DNA of 41,255 nt from an uncultured Eubacteriales bacterium (GTDB lineage Bacteria > Bacillota > Clostridia > Oscillospirales > Acutalibacteraceae): contig CAKUAQ010000014.1 in NCBI GenBank assembly GCA_934636435.1, forward strand, positions 1-41,255, read 5' to 3'. The notes beneath the pieces are model-generated. The model was not told the origin of the DNA. It ran no database searches and saw only the letters and a program-made list of their open reading frames with translations. The translations under genes were made by a program, and so were the position numbers. Shown here in pieces: positions 8,260 to 17,978 of the stretch. Within the stretch, counting starts at the first letter, position 1; every line of letters starts with the position of its first letter.

Positions 8260-9166
8260 CAGGCGGTTTCAGGTCTCCCGGGGACGGGGGATGCTGACCG
8301 GCCCTATCTTCTACTGGATGCTGCTGCCGTTTATGGGGCTGTTTTTCCTCTTTACGGTGCTGCCGGTGCTGACCTCGGTGGTGTTGAGCTTCACCGATTA
8401 CGATATGATCTCCCGTCCGCTGTTCGTGGGGCTGGAGAACTATTCCCGGATGTTTGCCTCCGACGGGATCTTGCTGACGGTGCTGCTGAATACGTTGAAA
8501 TTTGCCGTGATTACCGGGCCGCTGGGATTCATACTGGCGTTTTTGCTGGCATGGCTCATCAATGAGTTTCCGCCGCTGGTGCGGGGGATACTGGCATTTC
8601 TGTTTTACACGCCGTCTCTGGTGGGCGGCACCGCCTATCTGATCTGGCAGGTGGCGTTTAATGGCGATAGCTATGGCTATCTCAACAGTGCGCTGCTGTC
8701 GCTGGGCATCATCACCGACCCGGTGCAGTGGCTGAAGGACCCGGCCTACAACACCGCCATCATCATGCTGGTGCAGCTGTGGATGAGCATGGGTGTGTCC
8801 TTTCTGTCCAATCTGTCCGGTTTGCAGAATGTCAATGAAGACATTTATGAGGCGGGGGCGATCGACGGCATCCGTTCCCGGTGGCATGAGCTGTGGTATC
8901 TGACGCTGCCCTCCATGAAGAGCATTCTGCTGTTCGGCGCGGTGATGCAGATCCAGGCGATGTTTTCGGTGGGGACGGTCATCACCGCTCTGGCTGGCTA
9001 CCCCAGCGTCAATAATTCGGTGGATACGCTCATCTCCTACATATCGGATGTGGGCGCCATCCGCTATGAGATGGGCTATGCGGCGGCGCTGTCGGTGCTG
9101 CTGTTTCTGATGATGGCGTTTTTCCGGCTGATCGTGGGCAATCTCTTAAAGCTGTTCGGAAAGTGA
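8216..9166 (+). CDS. Sugar ABC transporter permease (MalF/UgpA-like)
   Basis: Inner-membrane permease of a carbohydrate uptake ABC importer (CUT1 type), 316 residues with about six membrane segments. The first is near residues 33-55 (MLLPFMGLFFLFTVLPVL). The cytoplasmic EAA loop that contacts the ATPase reads YEAGAIDGIRSRWHELWYLTLP near residues 215-236. The start at 8216 follows GGGGGAAAG and overlaps the binding-protein gene by 44 bases; an ATG at 8246 would shorten this to 14 bases but lacks a clear site. It should pair with the following permease and the preceding binding protein. No ATPase gene is found in the window. Confidence 0.9.
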   Translation: MKRSQESGRSMKIADRRFQVSRGRGMLTGPIFYWMLLPFMGLFFLFTVLPVLTSVVLSFTDYDMISRPLFVGLENYSRMFASDGILLTVLLNTLKFAVITGPLGFILAFLLAWLINEFPPLVRGILAFLFYTPSLVGGTAYLIWQVAFNGDSYGYLNSALLSLGIITDPVQWLKDPAYNTAIIMLVQLWMSMGVSFLSNLSGLQNVNEDIYEAGAIDGIRSRWHELWYLTLPSMKSILLFGAVMQIQAMFSVGTVITALAGYPSVNNSVDTLISYISDVGAIRYEMGYAAALSVLLFLMMAFFRLIVGNLLKLFGK

Positions 9167-9176
9167 GGCGGAGCGA

Positions 9177-10073
9177 GTGATTCAGTTGAAGCTGCGTAAG
9201 CCGGTTGCGGTGCGTCAGGCATCCCAGTATCGGCGCTACACCCGCTCCCGCGCCGGGAATGTGCTGTACGGTGTTTTTCTGGTGCTGATGGGCGCTTTTT
9301 CGGTGCTGCCGCTGCTCTATTGCGTGTTGTCGGCGTTCAAGCCGCTGGATGAGCTGCTGGTGTTTCCGCCGACGTTTTTTGTCAACCGCCCCACAACGGA
9401 GAATTTTCGGGTGCTGCCGTCGCTGCTGAACAGTCTGGGGGTGCCGCTGTCCCGGTATTTTCTCAACAGCGTGTTTGTGGCGGTGACATCCACGGCGCTG
9501 CATATTCTGGCGGCGTCTCTGGCGGCGTTTGTGTTTTCCAAATCCCGTATCCGGGGGCGTACCGTGCTGTTTCTCATCGTGCAGTTCGCGCTGCTGTACA
9601 ATGCCTATACGCTGGCGATCCCTCAGTATTACATATTCAGCAAGCTGCACATCATCGACACCTATTTCGTGTATATTCTTCCGGCAATCCCCTCCAGCAT
9701 GGGCTGCTTTCTGATGAAGCAGTATATGGATGCCAGCATACCGGATGTGCTGCTGGAGGCGGCGTATATCGACGGTGCCCGGGAGATGACCATGTTCTGG
9801 CGGCTGGTGATGCCGCTGGTCAAGCCGGCGTGGATGACACTGATGCTGTTTTCATTCCGGGATATGTGGTCGATCATCCCCGGCGGCACCATTTTCAGCG
9901 AATCCCTCAAGACGTTGCCTCAGGTGATGTCCACCATCGCGGCGGGCGGTATCGCCCGCTCCGGCAGCACCATGGCGGCGACGGTCCTGCTGATGATCCC
10001 GCCGATCATCGTATTCATCATTTCCCAGCGCAATGTCATGGAGACTATGAGCAGCGCCGGAATCAAGGAATAA
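9177..10073 (+). CDS. Sugar ABC transporter permease (MalG/UgpE-like)
   Basis: 298-residue second permease of the first importer, with about six membrane segments; the first is VLYGVFLVLMGAFSVLPLLY. The EAA loop reads LEAAYIDGAREMTMFWRLVMPLVKP near residues 195-220. The start is a GTG at 9177, preceded by GGCGGAG and only 10 bases after the previous stop, which points to coupled translation. It forms the usual heterodimer with the 8216-9166 permease. Confidence 0.9.
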   Translation: MIQLKLRKPVAVRQASQYRRYTRSRAGNVLYGVFLVLMGAFSVLPLLYCVLSAFKPLDELLVFPPTFFVNRPTTENFRVLPSLLNSLGVPLSRYFLNSVFVAVTSTALHILAASLAAFVFSKSRIRGRTVLFLIVQFALLYNAYTLAIPQYYIFSKLHIIDTYFVYILPAIPSSMGCFLMKQYMDASIPDVLLEAAYIDGAREMTMFWRLVMPLVKPAWMTLMLFSFRDMWSIIPGGTIFSESLKTLPQVMSTIAAGGIARSGSTMAATVLLMIPPIIVFIISQRNVMETMSSAGIKE

Positions 10074-10095
10074 CCGGACGGAGGTGCGGCAAACA

Positions 10096-12237
10096 GTGCA
10101 GTATACGTGCAAAGGAATGCTCCGGAAGACAGCGGCGGTATTGGCGGCTGTCTTCGCGGTGCTGTGTGCGCTGACCCTCCCGGCGGCGGCAGAGGCTGCC
10201 GAGACCTATACGGCGTGGGATCGGACGGACGGCGGCAAGCAGACGGTATACAGCCGGGAGATGTACCGGGTCGGGCGGGTCGTTTCCGCCGGCTCGTTGG
10301 GGATGGACAGCAAGCTCTCCGGCATCACCGACATCTGCTGCGGCCCGGACGGCAAGCTCTATGTGCTCTGCGGCGGAAAATCCCGTCTGGTGGTGCTGAA
10401 TGCCGATTATACCTTTGAGCGGGAGATCCCGGTGCACGATGCGGCCGGGTCGATCCGCTATAAGGATGCCCAGGGGGTCTATGTGGATGCGGACGGCCGC
10501 ATTTTCCTGTGCGATACGGAGAATGGGCGGGTGCTGGTGCTGGACGGCGCCGGTGCGGTGCAGCAGGAATATCGCCTGCCGGACTCTCCGGTGATCCCGG
10601 ACAGCTTTGTGTATCAGCCCACCCGGGTGGTACGGGATACAAAGGGCTACACCTATATCCTCAGTCTGGGCTCCTATTACGGTGCGATTCTGTATTCGCC
10701 CACGGATGAATTCATGGGCTTTTACGGCGCCAATACCGTGCAGGGGGGCGTGCTGACCACGATCTCCTATCTGTGGGATCTGCTCACCAGCAACGATGAA
10801 AAGAAATCCCAGCAGGCCCGGTCGCTGCCCTTTGCATTCACGGATATTTGCGTGGGTGGGGACGGATATGTATATACCTGCACCGGCAGCACCTCCTATA
10901 CCGCTGCCGGGACCAACCAGATCCGGATGCTCAGTCCGGGCGGCAGCCAGATTTTGTATAAGCGCAGCTTTGACGGCTCGGCATCGGCCTCCGGCTATAA
11001 CTTTCTGGAATCCAAGCTGGTGAAACGGCTGGGCAAGACCCGCCCTCAGAATTTGGTGGCGGTGGATGTAAGCGCCGCCGGGTACATCTATGCGCTGGAC
11101 GGCACCTATGGGCGGCTGTATCTGTATGATGCGGACTGCAATCTGCTGTCGGCCTTTGGCGGCGGTGTCGGAGCGGGAGAGCGACAGGGCACCTTTGTAT
11201 CGGCTGTGGCCATGACCGTCCATGGGGACGATGTGGTGGTGGCAGACGCCAAGAAAGGCTCCCTGACGGTGTTTTCGCTGACCGATTACGGACGCACGGT
11301 GCTGCGGGCGCAGAGCCGATTTCTGGAGGGGGATTATGCCGCTGCCAAGACGGACTGGGAGACGGTGCTGCAGCAGGATGGCAACAGCCTTTTAGCGTAT
11401 CGGGGGCTTTCCAAGGCGTATTACGCCGAGGGAAATATGGATGCGGCCATGGAGTATGCCCGGGAGGGTATGGACTATGTGACCTACGATTATGCCCGCC
11501 AACAGCAGGTTTCGACTTACATAAAATCCCATTTTGTCTGGCTGTTTCTTGTTGGCTTGCTGGCGGTGGGGGCGCTGGCGGCGTTCCTTGTGTATATGGG
11601 CAAGCGGGAAACACCGCTCATACGCAACGCCACCGTGCGCACGGCGACGCGGGTGTTTTTCCACCCCTTCCAGGCGTTTGACGATGTGAAATACAAGGGG
11701 CTTGGCTCCCTGTGGATCGCTGCCGGGTTAACGGTGCTGCTCTTTGCCGGCGTTACGCTGAAATCCACCTCCAGCGGGTTCCTGTTCAGCCGGAGCGACG
11801 CCCATTCGTACAGCTCTCTGTATACGCTGGCGCAGACGGCGGGGCTGTTGGTGCTGTGGTCGCTGTGCAACTGGGCGGTCTGCACCGTCTTCTCCGGCAA
11901 GGCGAGGCTGCGGGAGGTATTCATTGTTTCCGCCTATTCCATGATGCCGCTGATTCTGTTCAATTTCCTGTTTGTGCTTCTGTCTCAGGTGCTGTCGTTG
12001 AGCAGCGTATCGCTGATGCACAGCCTGTATGCGGTGGTGCTGGCGTTTACGTTCTTTATCTTCAGTGTGGGGATTATCAAGGTGCAGGAGTATACCTTTT
12101 CCAAATTCCTGCTGACCGGATTGGCGACGATCGCGCTGATGTTTTTGGCGGCATTCGTCCTCTTTATTGTGGTGATCCTGGTGCAGCAGTTCGGCGATTT
12201 CCTGTATTCCCTGTTTATGGAGGTGGTCTACCGATGA
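10096..12237 (+). CDS. NHL-like propeller, TPR and Yip1-domain membrane protein
   Basis: About 713 residues in three parts. A signal peptide (to about residue 36, LPAAAEA) is followed by a predicted extracellular beta-propeller (about 60-400) with repeated 'G.x.YVLxxxxxRLVVLN', 'DGRIFLCDTENGRVLVLD', 'GYIYALDGTYGRLYLYD' blades of NHL type. A TPR-like helical pair follows at about 410-465 (FLEGDYAAAKTDWETVL, YYAEGNMDAAMEYAREG). A membrane helix near 478-500 leads to a C-terminal Yip1-type domain with about five more membrane segments. I infer that the propeller faces outside. The GTG at 10096, 11 bases after GGAGG, is taken as the start; a GTG at 10084 overlaps that site. The next gene starts at its ATGA overlap. 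Its role is unknown; its position between permease pairs suggests a partner of the importer. Confidence 0.8.
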   Translation: MQYTCKGMLRKTAAVLAAVFAVLCALTLPAAAEAAETYTAWDRTDGGKQTVYSREMYRVGRVVSAGSLGMDSKLSGITDICCGPDGKLYVLCGGKSRLVVLNADYTFEREIPVHDAAGSIRYKDAQGVYVDADGRIFLCDTENGRVLVLDGAGAVQQEYRLPDSPVIPDSFVYQPTRVVRDTKGYTYILSLGSYYGAILYSPTDEFMGFYGANTVQGGVLTTISYLWDLLTSNDEKKSQQARSLPFAFTDICVGGDGYVYTCTGSTSYTAAGTNQIRMLSPGGSQILYKRSFDGSASASGYNFLESKLVKRLGKTRPQNLVAVDVSAAGYIYALDGTYGRLYLYDADCNLLSAFGGGVGAGERQGTFVSAVAMTVHGDDVVVADAKKGSLTVFSLTDYGRTVLRAQSRFLEGDYAAAKTDWETVLQQDGNSLLAYRGLSKAYYAEGNMDAAMEYAREGMDYVTYDYARQQQVSTYIKSHFVWLFLVGLLAVGALAAFLVYMGKRETPLIRNATVRTATRVFFHPFQAFDDVKYKGLGSLWIAAGLTVLLFAGVTLKSTSSGFLFSRSDAHSYSSLYTLAQTAGLLVLWSLCNWAVCTVFSGKARLREVFIVSAYSMMPLILFNFLFVLLSQVLSLSSVSLMHSLYAVVLAFTFFIFSVGIIKVQEYTFSKFLLTGLATIALMFLAAFVLFIVVILVQQFGDFLYSLFMEVVYR

Positions 12238-14498
12238 GCCGCAGAGTGTGTAAATGGGTGCTGTGTGTGGCGGCGGTGGCCCTGCTGGCGGGAATGGCCG
12301 GCTGCGGGAGCACAGGCGCTTCGGAGGATTCGACATATTGGGAGGAGGAGACGGTCTCCGCCTATGAGCAGGCGATGGAGACCTACGAGACATGGGCGAT
12401 GCCCACTGACCGGGTGGTGGCGGAGAACGACCGCTTTCGGCTGGAATGGGACGAGACGACTGCCTGTGTGCTGCTGACCGAAAGGGCGACCGGCAACGTG
12501 TGGTCTACCATTCCCTATGAAGCGTACCGTTCCGGCACAACCGATGCCCAGTTGTCCTCGCCCCTGCGGGTCACCTATGTGAACCGGATCACCCGGCTGT
12601 CGGATTTCACCGACGGCTATGACGGTGCGGTGATGGGCGGGCGAATCTTTTCCCGCCCGGTGAAGGACGGCGTGGAGGTGGCCTATGCCTTTGACGGTGT
12701 GGAGATCTGCGTGCCGGTGACCTACACCCTGCGGGAGGACTCGCTGGCGGTGTCGGTGGATTTCGCCAGTATGGCGGAGGGCGACAATCAGCTGCTGTCG
12801 GTGTCGCTGGCGCCGTACCTGTGCGCTGCCGCCAATGACGGCGCAGGGAACTATCTGTTTGTGCCGGCGGGCAGCGGAGCGCTGATGTATACGGCGGAGA
12901 ATGCCGACGGTGAGCGCTCTTATAGCGGGGACGTATACGGCACCGACGCCGCCCGGCTGGTGCCGGAGCAGCTCAATGAGGAGGAGCCGATCCGCCTGCC
13001 GGTGTTCGGCGCTAAGGACGGAAACCGGGCGCTGCTGGGTATTGTTGAGGAGGGCGCTGCCTCGGCACGGATCGAGGCGCAGACGGGGACCTCCACCGGA
13101 TACAGCCGTGTCTATGTGAGCCTGTATGCCCGGGGCTACGATGTGTACGACACCCAGATCTCCTGGGATTATCAGGATACCGTCCGGGTGGCGGACGAGG
13201 TGACGCCGGGGACGATGACGGTGGGCTTTTATCCCCTGTCCGGCGAGGATGCCGGGTATATGGGGATGGCGCGCCGCTATCGGCAGTATCTCCGGATGGA
13301 TACACAGTCGGCGCAGGAGCAGGCGACTGCGCTGCCCTACGGGCTGTATTTGTCCGGCGGGGCGCAGACGCGCTCTCTGTTTGTGGGGGTACCCTATCGG
13401 TCGCTGACGCCGCTGACCACCTTTGCGCAGGCGGAGGAAATTGTGACGGAGCTGCATACCCTCACCGGCGAGGCGGGCGTGACCCGGCTGCGCGGCTTCG
13501 GCAAGACCGGGCTGGACCCGGGCGCTGTGGGCGGCGGGTTCGGGTTTGCCGGGGCGCTGGGCAGCGACCGGCAGCGGCTGGCCCTGGAGCAGAGCAGCCG
13601 CTCGCTGGGCGGGCTGCTGTTCACCGATTTCGATGTGGTGAATTTCCGCAGCGGCGGCTCCGGATACCATCCGCTGCTGCATGCTGCCAAATCCGCCTCT
13701 CTGCATAAAGTGGAAAAGCAATGGATCGACAAGGCTCTGCGCAGCTATGACGGCGACCAGCCCTCCTGGTATTTGCTGCAGCGCAGCAAGCTGAGCGGGG
13801 CGGTCGATCGGCTCATCCGCACCGCGCAGAAAAAGCAGATCTCCGGCATCAGCCTCAGCTCCCTGTCCTCCACCGCCTATTCCGATTATACGGCGGCCGG
13901 CTATGCCGGACGGGCGGGAACCGAGTCGGATACAGCGGCGCTGTTCGACCGGGTGCGGGAGAGCGGTGTGCCGGTAGCGGCGGCCGCCGCCAACGGCTAT
14001 GCGGCGGCATCCGCCGATGTGCTGCTGGAGGTGCCCTTGGATGACGGGCAGTATGACGGACTGGATGTGAGCATTCCGTTTTACGCTATGGTGTTCAAAG
14101 GGGCCAAACCCCTGTACAGCACAGCGGTCAATACGGCGGAGGAGCCGGCGCAGGCGCTGATGCTGGCGGTGCAGAGCGGCGTGTGTCCCGCCTTTTCGCT
14201 GGTGGGAGAGTATACCACGGAGATGGCCTACACCCCCCACATCGGACTGAATCGCAGCGACTATGCCGGTAATAAGGCGTGGATCGCGGAGACGGTGAAC
14301 GCCACGAAGCGGTATTATTCCGCCATCGCCGGAGCGACCGTCTCCGACTATACGCTGGGAGCCGACGGCCTGAGCCGCACGGTGTTCAGCAACGGCATGA
14401 TTGTGTATGCCAATCACGGCGAAACCCCGCTGGAATCCCCGGCGGGAACGCTGTCGGCATACGGATTTGCCATCGTAGGGGAGGAAACAGAGCCATGA
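12234..14498 (+). CDS. DUF5696-type lipoprotein
   Basis: 754-residue lipoprotein; the lipobox LLAGMAGC is followed by an acidic/Tyr-rich linker. The body begins with a beta-sandwich resembling the N-terminal domain of several glycosidases (RFRLEWDETTACVLLTERATGNVWSTIPY) and continues with a region that may be a TIM-like barrel (FTDFDVVNF near residue 465, then GISLSSLSSTAYSDY near 540). This pattern matches what I know as DUF5696, a domain of unknown function encoded next to sugar ABC transporters in Firmicutes. A glycosidase-like fold is suspected, but I see no confident catalytic pair. The start ATG overlaps the Yip1 gene stop (ATGA), and its own stop overlaps the next permease start the same way, so the three are tightly coupled. 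Confidence 0.78.
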   Translation: MSRRVCKWVLCVAAVALLAGMAGCGSTGASEDSTYWEEETVSAYEQAMETYETWAMPTDRVVAENDRFRLEWDETTACVLLTERATGNVWSTIPYEAYRSGTTDAQLSSPLRVTYVNRITRLSDFTDGYDGAVMGGRIFSRPVKDGVEVAYAFDGVEICVPVTYTLREDSLAVSVDFASMAEGDNQLLSVSLAPYLCAAANDGAGNYLFVPAGSGALMYTAENADGERSYSGDVYGTDAARLVPEQLNEEEPIRLPVFGAKDGNRALLGIVEEGAASARIEAQTGTSTGYSRVYVSLYARGYDVYDTQISWDYQDTVRVADEVTPGTMTVGFYPLSGEDAGYMGMARRYRQYLRMDTQSAQEQATALPYGLYLSGGAQTRSLFVGVPYRSLTPLTTFAQAEEIVTELHTLTGEAGVTRLRGFGKTGLDPGAVGGGFGFAGALGSDRQRLALEQSSRSLGGLLFTDFDVVNFRSGGSGYHPLLHAAKSASLHKVEKQWIDKALRSYDGDQPSWYLLQRSKLSGAVDRLIRTAQKKQISGISLSSLSSTAYSDYTAAGYAGRAGTESDTAALFDRVRESGVPVAAAAANGYAAASADVLLEVPLDDGQYDGLDVSIPFYAMVFKGAKPLYSTAVNTAEEPAQALMLAVQSGVCPAFSLVGEYTTEMAYTPHIGLNRSDYAGNKAWIAETVNATKRYYSAIAGATVSDYTLGADGLSRTVFSNGMIVYANHGETPLESPAGTLSAYGFAIVGEETEP

Positions 14499-15403
14499 AA
14501 CGGTTTCAGCATAAAACCGGAATTGAGCGGCTGAAGGCGCGCTACGGCTGTCAGTTTGTGGCGCACTGGGTCGTGGGTCTGGTTCTGTTTTTCATCATTC
14601 CCATCGTCAATTCCCTGCGCTATTCCTTTTCGGAGATGTCGGTGACGGGCGAGGGCATCCATATGGCGTTTGCCGGGATCCGCCACTATCGGGATATGCT
14701 GGTGTCCAACGGCCTGTATATCAATAATCTGGTGGCGGCGCTGGCGGATATGTTTACCTCCCTGCCGATCATTATGGCGCTGAGCCTGATTCTGGCGGTG
14801 GTGCTGAATCAGAAATTCCGGGGGCGGCTGGTGGCGCGGGCGATCTTCTTTCTGCCGGTCATCATTGCCTCGGGCGTGGTCATCAATATTCTGAAGAGCG
14901 GCTATATCCACGCGCCGCTGTTCAATGTCACCAGCGGCGCCGAATACGAATACGGAGGCTTGATCGACTTCAACGAGATTCTGTCGAATTTGCAGCTGCC
15001 CCAGCAGGTGACGGCGCTGTTTTCCAAATATCTCAGCAACGTATTCGATCTGATCTGGAGCTGCGGGATTCAGCTGGTGCTGTTCCTGTCGGGGCTGCAA
15101 AGCATTCCGACGCAGCTGTATGAGGTGTCGAAGATCGAGGGCGCCACCAAATGGGAGGAGTTTTGGTATCTGACGGTGCCGATGCTCAAGGACGTGATCC
15201 TGCTGGTGATGGTTTATACCATGATCGAGCTGTTCACCGCCATTGATAACCCGGTGATTGCCCAGGCGTATTCCATCATGAAGAACGACCAGATTTACGA
15301 CAGCAGCTCGGCGATGCTGTGGGGATATTTTCTGGTTGTGGGCATCGTGATGGGGCTGGTGCTGCTGATTTATAATCGTTGCTGTCTGAGGCGGTGGGAG
15401 TGA
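14495..15403 (+). CDS. Sugar ABC transporter permease, second pair, LplB/UgpA-like
   Basis: 302-residue permease with about six membrane segments. The N-terminal QFVAHWVVGLVLFFIIPIVNSLRYSFSEMSV is typical of first-type CUT1 permeases. The EAA loop reads YEVSKIEGATKWEEFWYLTVPML near residues 209-231. GAGGAAA lies upstream of the ATG, which overlaps the previous stop. It is clearly different in sequence from the permease at 8216-9166, so this is a second set and not a recent tandem copy. Confidence 0.9.
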   Translation: MKRFQHKTGIERLKARYGCQFVAHWVVGLVLFFIIPIVNSLRYSFSEMSVTGEGIHMAFAGIRHYRDMLVSNGLYINNLVAALADMFTSLPIIMALSLILAVVLNQKFRGRLVARAIFFLPVIIASGVVINILKSGYIHAPLFNVTSGAEYEYGGLIDFNEILSNLQLPQQVTALFSKYLSNVFDLIWSCGIQLVLFLSGLQSIPTQLYEVSKIEGATKWEEFWYLTVPMLKDVILLVMVYTMIELFTAIDNPVIAQAYSIMKNDQIYDSSSAMLWGYFLVVGIVMGLVLLIYNRCCLRRWE

Positions 15404-15407
15404 GCGT

Positions 15408-16394
15408 ATGAAAGAGAAGAATCCGCTGCCCATGACGGCAGCCCGGCAATCGCTGCGGGCGTATAAAGCCCGGACCCGCACAGCGTCCGTATTGGTCTCG
15501 CTGCTGCGGTATGTGTTCCTGTTTTCTTTCAGCTATATATTGCTGTATCCGTTCCTGTTCATCGTGTCCCATGCGCTGGAGGATCCGCTGGATTATCTGG
15601 ATCCCACGGTGCAGTGGGTGCCGAAAAGCTACACCCTTGCCAATTTCGGGCTGGCGATCGAGGCGCTGGATCTGACCGCCTCGTTTCTGTCCACCGTGCT
15701 GGTGCAGCTGGTGAGCGGATTGATCGAGGTGACCTCCTGCGCCATCGCCGCCTATGGGCTGGCGCGCTTTGAATTCCGGGGCAAACGGCTGCTGAAGGGG
15801 CTGCTGCTGCTGAATATTCTGGTGCCGATCACCATGATCATCATTCCTACCTATCTGAATTTCCGCTATACGGATATTCTGGGCATTCTGGGGCTGATCG
15901 GTCGCGCTGCCGGACGGGAGCTGCGCATCAACCTGCTGGATACGCCGCTGGTGTTTTATCTCCCCTCGCTGTTGGCAGTGGGGCTGCGGGGCGGCCTGTT
16001 CATCTATATCTATATGCAGTTTTTCAAGAGCTTCCCCCGGGAGCTGGAGGAGGCGGCCTGGATCGATGGCACCGGCGGCTGGGGCACCTTCTTCCGGGTG
16101 GTGATCCCCTCCTCGGGGGTGGTAATCATGACGGTGTTCATGTTTTCCACCATCTGGCACTGGAACGAGTATTACGGCCCGTCCATGTATCTCTCCGAGG
16201 GGCAGCCGCTGGCGGTGAAGCTCCACGATATGTTCAATATTCTGTACGGACTGGGATACAACCAGTATTCCGCCGAGGCGGTCAACGCCACCATGGCGGG
16301 CTGCCTGTTGTTTATCCTGCCCATGCTGATCATGTACCTGATCCTGCAGCGCCGCTTTATCGAGAGCGTGGCACGCAGCGGCATCGTGGGATAA
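15408..16394 (+). CDS. Sugar ABC transporter permease, second pair, MalG-like
   Basis: 328-residue permease with about six membrane segments. The opening FSYILLYPFLFIVSHALEDP is typical of second-type CUT1 permeases, and the EAA loop reads LEEAAWIDGTGGWGTFFRVVIPSSG near residues 213-237. It begins four bases after the preceding permease stop. Together with 14495-15403 and the lipoprotein binding protein at 16499-17968 it forms a complete importer minus its ATPase. Confidence 0.9.
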   Translation: MKEKNPLPMTAARQSLRAYKARTRTASVLVSLLRYVFLFSFSYILLYPFLFIVSHALEDPLDYLDPTVQWVPKSYTLANFGLAIEALDLTASFLSTVLVQLVSGLIEVTSCAIAAYGLARFEFRGKRLLKGLLLLNILVPITMIIIPTYLNFRYTDILGILGLIGRAAGRELRINLLDTPLVFYLPSLLAVGLRGGLFIYIYMQFFKSFPRELEEAAWIDGTGGWGTFFRVVIPSSGVVIMTVFMFSTIWHWNEYYGPSMYLSEGQPLAVKLHDMFNILYGLGYNQYSAEAVNATMAGCLLFILPMLIMYLILQRRFIESVARSGIVG

Positions 16395-16498
16395 AAAACC
16401 GACCGATCCTTGCAGGAGGTGACGCCCATCGTCTATCCGGACCCGATGTTACAATTTGTCCATCCATTGAAACCGAATCAGAATCAGGAGGAGATCGT

Positions 16499-17968
16499 AT
16501 GATGAAAAAGCTCGTTGCGCTGACCCTGGCGATGCTTATGCTGCTGGCGGTGACCGCCTGCGGCAAGCAGAAAACCACCTCGTCGGACCCGTGGATCATT
16601 GAGTCCTCGGCGCCGGACACGGATTCCGATACGCCGTCTGACGGTTCCTCGGATAGCGCGCCCGATACCGCCGTCACCACCTCAAAGGTGCAGCAGAATA
16701 CCACCACCACCACGAAGAAGAGTTCCGGTGAGAGGACCTCTCTGACCTGGAAGCAGGTCAAGGCACAGATGCCGAAGAATCTCAAAAAGACCCTCGTGGT
16801 GTACGACTGGAACCCGGCGGGACACACCACCGGCGCTCCGGAGGCGCTGAAGAAATTTAAGAACGAGACGGGTATCACGGTGAAATGGGTGGTCGGCGAC
16901 TACGACAGCTATACCACCAAGCTGACCGCCATGGTATCCTCCGGCGACGGCAAGGGGCCCGATGCATTCCGTATGCGCTGGCCCGATGTGGCGACCCTGA
17001 AAAACGCCAAGACGCTGGATGAACTCAACTATAACTTTAACGATACCGCTTGGAACGACAGCGCCATGAAGATCTATACGGTCAACGGCAAGCGTTACGG
17101 CATGGCGGTCAAGGAGACGCCTTATTGGCTGCCGGAGGTGCAGTATTATAACAAATCCCTCATCGCCAAGTATCAGCTGGAGGATCCGTATACGCTGTGG
17201 AAAGCGGGCAAGTGGACCTTTGAAAAGATGAAAGAGCTGTGCGAGACCTTTATGGACAAGGTGGATAACGACCGCTATTATGCCTGGGGCCTGTCGGAGG
17301 GCATGGATTATAACCGGGTGCAGGGCGTGACCTATATCGACTACGATCCCAATAAGAGCCAGTATGTGACCCATATGGACGACGCCCGTCTGGTGAAGGG
17401 ATGGCAGTTCACCGCGGCGGCGGTGCAGGACGGCTGGTGCAGCGACACGGTGTTCGACGTGAACGGCTTCAACAACGGCAATCTGCTGCTCATCGACAAT
17501 TCCCTCATCTGCGCCCGTACCACCAACAACTATTTCACCGCCCTCAAGGGCAATAAGACTCTGGGCACGGTGCCGATGCCGGTGCCGGAGGGCGTGGATT
17601 ACAACAAGCCATACCTGAGTATGTCGGAGACGCAGGCTTATGCGGTGGCCAAGAATGCGGCCAACCCCGAGGCGGCGCCGTATTTCGTCCGGTATTTCAT
17701 GGACAGCGCCAATTACGACATGGACAGCTTCTTTGTGGACGATCAGGCCAAGGAGGTCTACGAATGGACCCGCAAGCAGACCAATGTTGCCAATATGACC
17801 ATGGATGTGCTGGTGGATAAGGCCCAGTACGGCAATTCGGTGCACGATATGTCCTATACTCTGCGACGCACCGAGCAGGGTCAGATCAAGACCACGCTGG
17901 ATAAGTACAAAGCTATGATCGAGAAGTGCGCGGCGGATAAGAATGCCGAGCTGAAAAAGCTGGGATAA
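16499..17968 (+). CDS. Extracellular solute-binding lipoprotein (family 1)
   Basis: 489 residues. The lipobox LLAVTAC ends the signal peptide at about Cys22. A Ser/Thr/Asp-rich linker of about 55 residues holds the domain off the membrane. The binding fold starts near residue 95 (KKTLVVYDWNPAGHTTGAPEALKKF) and has the usual family 1 pattern of a substrate receptor for CUT1 importers. A strong AGGAGGAG precedes the start. A 104-base gap before the gene holds no clear promoter or terminator, so it is taken as part of the long operon. It probably feeds the permeases at 14495-16394. Confidence 0.9.
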   Translation: MMKKLVALTLAMLMLLAVTACGKQKTTSSDPWIIESSAPDTDSDTPSDGSSDSAPDTAVTTSKVQQNTTTTTKKSSGERTSLTWKQVKAQMPKNLKKTLVVYDWNPAGHTTGAPEALKKFKNETGITVKWVVGDYDSYTTKLTAMVSSGDGKGPDAFRMRWPDVATLKNAKTLDELNYNFNDTAWNDSAMKIYTVNGKRYGMAVKETPYWLPEVQYYNKSLIAKYQLEDPYTLWKAGKWTFEKMKELCETFMDKVDNDRYYAWGLSEGMDYNRVQGVTYIDYDPNKSQYVTHMDDARLVKGWQFTAAAVQDGWCSDTVFDVNGFNNGNLLLIDNSLICARTTNNYFTALKGNKTLGTVPMPVPEGVDYNKPYLSMSETQAYAVAKNAANPEAAPYFVRYFMDSANYDMDSFFVDDQAKEVYEWTRKQTNVANMTMDVLVDKAQYGNSVHDMSYTLRRTEQGQIKTTLDKYKAMIEKCAADKNAELKKLG

Positions 17969-17978
17969 GGAGAACGGG

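Noticed and set aside
11712..12233. Upstream extension of the DUF5696 frame
   Set aside because: The frame stays open into the Yip1 gene, but the lipoprotein signal and the ATGA overlap place the start at 12234.
12228..14417. Open frame of 729 codons on the minus strand
   Set aside because: Antisense to the DUF5696 lipoprotein, with low-complexity His/Gln/Arg composition and no start signals.
8216..17968. The two permease pairs as a recent tandem duplication
   Set aside because: The permeases of the two sets differ strongly in sequence, loops and length, and the binding proteins are built differently.
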